DNA of 64,000 bases from an uncultured Bacteroidales bacterium (GTDB lineage Bacteria > Bacteroidota > Bacteroidia > Bacteroidales > UBA932): the NCBI GenBank assembly GCA_900316245.1, contig ONCE01000009.1, forward strand, positions 23,423-87,422, in the 5' to 3' direction. The stretch's first letter is position 1, and each line of letters starts with the position of its first letter. Positions 61,609-64,000 of the stretch are shown in pieces. The position numbers and the translations under genes are program-made. The notes under the pieces were generated by a model. The model was not told the DNA's origin, ran no database searches, and saw only the letters and a program-made list of their open reading frames with translations.

Positions 61609-61797
61609 TTATTTAATCTCACGGTGGAGGGTTACTTTCTTGAGGTACGGGTTGTACTTCATACGCTCCAGGCGGTCGGGGGTGTTCTTCTTGTTCTTGG
61701 TGGTGATGTAACGGGACATACCGGGAACACCGCTGGCCTTCTGTTCAGTGCACTCCAGGATGACCTGCACCCTGTTTCCTTTCTGTTTCTTTGCCAT
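61609..61797 (-). CDS. rpmG: 50S ribosomal protein bL33
   Basis: 62 residues, [20 protein letters not shown] and [16 protein letters not shown]. This form lacks the Cys-x2-Cys pairs of the zinc type. It lies 21 nt after rpmB. Confidence 0.96.
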   Translation of the reverse strand: MAKKQKGNRVQVILECTEQKASGVPGMSRYITTKNKKNTPDRLERMKYNPYLKKVTLHREIK

Positions 61798-61818
61798 AGT
61801 TCTTAGGAATTAAAAGGG

Positions 61819-62061
61819 TTAAACAAGGTTCACGTATCCTTTCTCCTGAGCGGCCTTAAGAGTAGCGTCGAGACCATTCTTCTCGATGATACGCATACCC
61901 TTGGTGGTGACCTTCAGGGTGATGAAACGCTGTTCGGACTCGGACCAGAATTTCTTGGTCTTGAGGTTGAGGGAGAAGTCGCGCTTGGTGCGCAGCTTGG
62001 AATGGGCAACGTTGTTGCCAATCATTCTCTTCCTACCGGTTATCTGACAAACCTTTGACAT
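61819..62061 (-). CDS. rpmB: 50S ribosomal protein bL28
   Basis: 80 residues with MSKVCQITGRKRMIGNNVAH and FWSESEQRFITLKVTTKGMR, standard for bL28. It is followed by rpmG and DUF4295 in the usual Bacteroidetes order. Confidence 0.97.
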   Translation of the reverse strand: MSKVCQITGRKRMIGNNVAHSKLRTKRDFSLNLKTKKFWSESEQRFITLKVTTKGMRIIEKNGLDATLKAAQEKGYVNLV

Positions 62062-62082
62062 AATATTTTACTTTTTTTATTG

Positions 62083-63420
62083 TTATACAAGTTTAAGGAA
62101 GCGTTTCCAACGGATGCTCTTAGGGAATGCCTTGTTGGCATCGGTGGAAAGCCAGATGATGGACGGGGAACCCACAATGTGGTCTTCCGGTACGAATCCC
62201 CAATAACGGGAATCCAGGGAGTTGTGGCGGTTGTCGCCCATCATAAAGTAGTAGTCTTGCTTGAACGTGTATTCCGTGGCGGTTTCTCCGTTGATGACAA
62301 TGCTGCCATCTTTGATCTCCAGGGTGTTGTGCTCATAATCACGGATGATGCGCTCGTAAAAAGGCAGGTTTTCCGTATTGATGGGAACGGTGACACCCTT
62401 TTTGGGAATCCACAGCGGGCCGAAGAAGTCGCAGGTCCAGCGGGTCTTTCCAGTGAAGGGGAAGATGCCGGTATCCTGTCCGGTGGCGGGATAAAGGTCC
62501 AGGTTGGGCGTTACGTCCACCACAGTTTTGAGCTCTTTCACTTTCTCCAGCATTTCAGCGGTGAGCGGCATCGTAGGATAGCCGGGCAGGCGCGAATCGA
62601 AATACAGTTCGGAGAGGTTGAGGCCCAACTCCTCCAGCTTGAGCTGGTTGATACGGGAACCGTTGGTAATTACCTGATAGGTGAGCTGTCGTCCGGGATA
62701 ATCGGGTTCCTTTTCTCCGTTCACCCATACCAGACCGTCTTTCACTACCAGCGTGTCTCCGGCAACGGCGACACAGCGCTTAACGTAGTGGTCCTTTTTA
62801 TCGGTAGGACGGACAATGACAGGGCCGAACTGGGCAATGGTCTTTTCTCTTCCGTAGGTGCGTACCCAGGCGTAGTAATCGTCTGCGGGACGCTGGGTGA
62901 GAACCGTATCACCATTGGGGAATCCGAAAACCACAATGTCTCCCCTTCTGACCTCACGGAATCCTTTGAGCCTGCGGTACGGGTTCTGGATAAGAGTGGA
63001 ATAAGACTCTTTTCCAAAGGCCCGGTTGTGGGTGAAAGGAATGGTGAGGGGCGTCTGGGGGACGCGTGGTCCATAGGTAAGCTTGGATACGAAGAGATGG
63101 TCTCCGGTATACAAGGTGCTTTCCATGGACGAGGAAGGAATCTTGAAAGCCTGGAAGAAGAAAATATTGATGAAGGTTACCACAACCACGGCGAAGATGA
63201 TGGCATCCAGCCAGTCCAGCCAAAAATTGTGTTTCTCTCCCGGGGCATACTCTTTTTTCCAAAAGAGCCACTTCACCTTCTTGGTAACAATGAGGTCGAA
63301 GATGATGCCCAGTCCCAAAAGGAACCAATAGTTTCCCAGCCAGATCACCCAAACCACGTAGAGCACAGACCAGAAACCCAGTCTGACCCACTTGTTTTGG
63401 ATGATTTCCTTCCAGCTCAC
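62083..63420 (-). CDS. lepB: Signal peptidase I (Bacteroidetes type)
   Basis: A 445-residue inner-membrane serine protease that releases signal peptides. N-terminal helices at about 12-60, one more at about 80-95, then catalytic Ser in IPSSSMESTL and Lys in YVKRCVAVAGDTL, with the closing box GDNRHNSLDSRYWGFVP. It is longer than the E. coli enzyme because of a large insert between the catalytic blocks, usual for the phylum. The start is GTG (63420); no ATG lies nearby in frame. 10 nt after rplT. Confidence 0.95.
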   Translation of the reverse strand: MSWKEIIQNKWVRLGFWSVLYVVWVIWLGNYWFLLGLGIIFDLIVTKKVKWLFWKKEYAPGEKHNFWLDWLDAIIFAVVVVTFINIFFFQAFKIPSSSMESTLYTGDHLFVSKLTYGPRVPQTPLTIPFTHNRAFGKESYSTLIQNPYRRLKGFREVRRGDIVVFGFPNGDTVLTQRPADDYYAWVRTYGREKTIAQFGPVIVRPTDKKDHYVKRCVAVAGDTLVVKDGLVWVNGEKEPDYPGRQLTYQVITNGSRINQLKLEELGLNLSELYFDSRLPGYPTMPLTAEMLEKVKELKTVVDVTPNLDLYPATGQDTGIFPFTGKTRWTCDFFGPLWIPKKGVTVPINTENLPFYERIIRDYEHNTLEIKDGSIVINGETATEYTFKQDYYFMMGDNRHNSLDSRYWGFVPEDHIVGSPSIIWLSTDANKAFPKSIRWKRFLKLV

Positions 63421-63430
63421 GGGGCAATAA

Positions 63431-63775
63431 CTACTTTACGGATTTAACAATAGCCTCAAAAGCCTTGGGGTTATTCATGGCAAGGTCTGCGAGAACTTTA
63501 CGGTTGAGGCCGATGTTCTGCTTGGCGAGACGTCCCATAAGCTGGGAGTAGGTGAGACCGTGCTGACGGGCGGCGGCGTTGATACGCTGGATCCACAGGG
63601 AGCGGAATTCGCGCTTCTTGGCCTTGCGGTCGCGGTAGGCGTAGGTGAGACCTTTCTCGTAGGTGTTCTTAGCGACTGTCCAGACATTCTTGCGGGACAG
63701 GAAATTGCCGCGGGTCTTGCTAAGAATCTTCTTGCGGCGTGCCCTGGAGGCAACAGAGTTAACTGATCTAGGCAT
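63431..63775 (-). CDS. rplT: 50S ribosomal protein bL20
   Basis: 114 residues, [20 protein letters not shown] start and the globular end [20 protein letters not shown]. bL20 binds 23S rRNA early in assembly and in many bacteria represses its own operon. It follows rpmI. Confidence 0.97.
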   Translation of the reverse strand: MPRSVNSVASRARRKKILSKTRGNFLSRKNVWTVAKNTYEKGLTYAYRDRKAKKREFRSLWIQRINAAARQHGLTYSQLMGRLAKQNIGLNRKVLADLAMNNPKAFEAIVKSVK

Positions 63776-63850
63776 AAATCTTTACACTTTTTGGAGGCAG
63801 TGACCTTTTCATTAAAGGTGCTTTCAGACTGCGTTCCAGTTAAACAATAA

Positions 63851-64000
63851 TTACATTACAAGAAGTTCCTTTACGCGAGCGTTGTCCACTTTCTCCAGGA
63901 TGGCGAAGTGATCCAGGTTGCGTTTCTGTTTCTTGGTCTTCTTGGTGAGGATGTGGCTGTGATAAGCGTGCTTCCTCTTGATCTTTCCCGATCCGGTAAG
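63851..64000 (-). CDS. rpmI: 50S ribosomal protein bL35, C-terminal part
   Basis: 49 codons plus stop; the start lies beyond the right edge. LTGSGKIKRKHAYHSHILTK is the bL35 core. The order rpmI-rplT implies infC just outside. The 75-bp gap to rplT has no other feature. Confidence 0.95.
   Translation of the reverse strand, partial: LTGSGKIKRKHAYHSHILTKKTKKQKRNLDHFAILEKVDNARVKELLVM

Overview
The window reads as chromosomal DNA of a GC-rich (roughly 55-58% by eye) member of the Bacteroidales. Evidence: a SusC/SusD pair, Mfa2/FimB- and fimbrillin-type lipoproteins, Bacteroidetes-only small families (DUF4295, DUF4296, DUF3575), many promoters with the Bacteroidetes -7 box TAnnTTTG, and almost no Shine-Dalgarno sites except a very strong one before rpsU. 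The genus cannot be fixed from sequence alone; an uncultured gut or rumen lineage is plausible. No rRNA, CRISPR array, prophage or complete classical insertion sequence was seen.

Layout. 1-2.4 kb: an EF-hand membrane protein coupled to an ATPase that runs off the left edge. 2.4-5.4 kb: rpsU, dnaX and lptB, then a sigma-54-like promoter with a terminator about 70 nt downstream. 5.4-11.2 kb: a minus-strand operon (anchored propeller-like protein, acyl-CoA ligase, dCMP deaminase, S41 protease). 11.3-16.2 kb: a secreted EEP-family lipoprotein, a GH95 fucosidase and a fused two-domain acyltransferase for aminolipids. 16.2-21.5 kb: PrsW-like protease, a large secreted HExxH/propeller/barrel protein and a tandem-repeat protein. 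21.6-31.1 kb: a secreted esterase and an L-rhamnose locus (GH106 rhamnosidase divergent from rhaB-rhaI-rhaT-rhaD). 31.1-37.1 kb: lytic transglycosylase and SusD/SusC. 37.1-41.0 kb: proline iminopeptidase, a repeat-rich patch beside tRNA-Arg(CCT), rpmF, DUF177 and typA. 41.3-44.2 kb: a three-gene surface or fimbria-like operon, then tRNA-Leu(CAG). 44.4-51.0 kb: a tight operon ftsY-pheT-DUF4296-amidohydrolase-radical SAM-deoC. 51.1-57.4 kb: a mobile-looking island. 57.4-61.4 kb: asnA, a membrane AraC-type regulator and a fimbrillin operon. 61.4-64 kb: DUF4295, rpmG, rpmB, lepB, rplT, rpmI.

The most interesting region is 51,088-57,386. Four 52-bp REP-like palindromes lie as two tandem pairs in opposite orientation, one pair at each end of the segment. 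Inside are two DNA methyltransferase genes, a GIY-YIG/DEAD helicase gene split into two frames, and a Y1 (HUH) transposase of the REP-associated type. The helicase tail and the transposase both end in Leu-Pro-Arg-stop, with the stop codon supplied by the palindrome itself. The first methyltransferase gene begins at the foot of a 134-bp imperfect inverted repeat with an embedded terminator-like hairpin.

Other points: the heptamer GGCCGAT/ATCGGCC is several-fold over-represented across the resident genes but nearly absent from the restriction-modification genes; several genes, including dnaX and ftsY, have a -7 box so close to the start codon that their mRNAs should be almost leaderless; and a 21-bp direct repeat in AraC-like geometry lies between the membrane AraC regulator and the fimbrillin operon.
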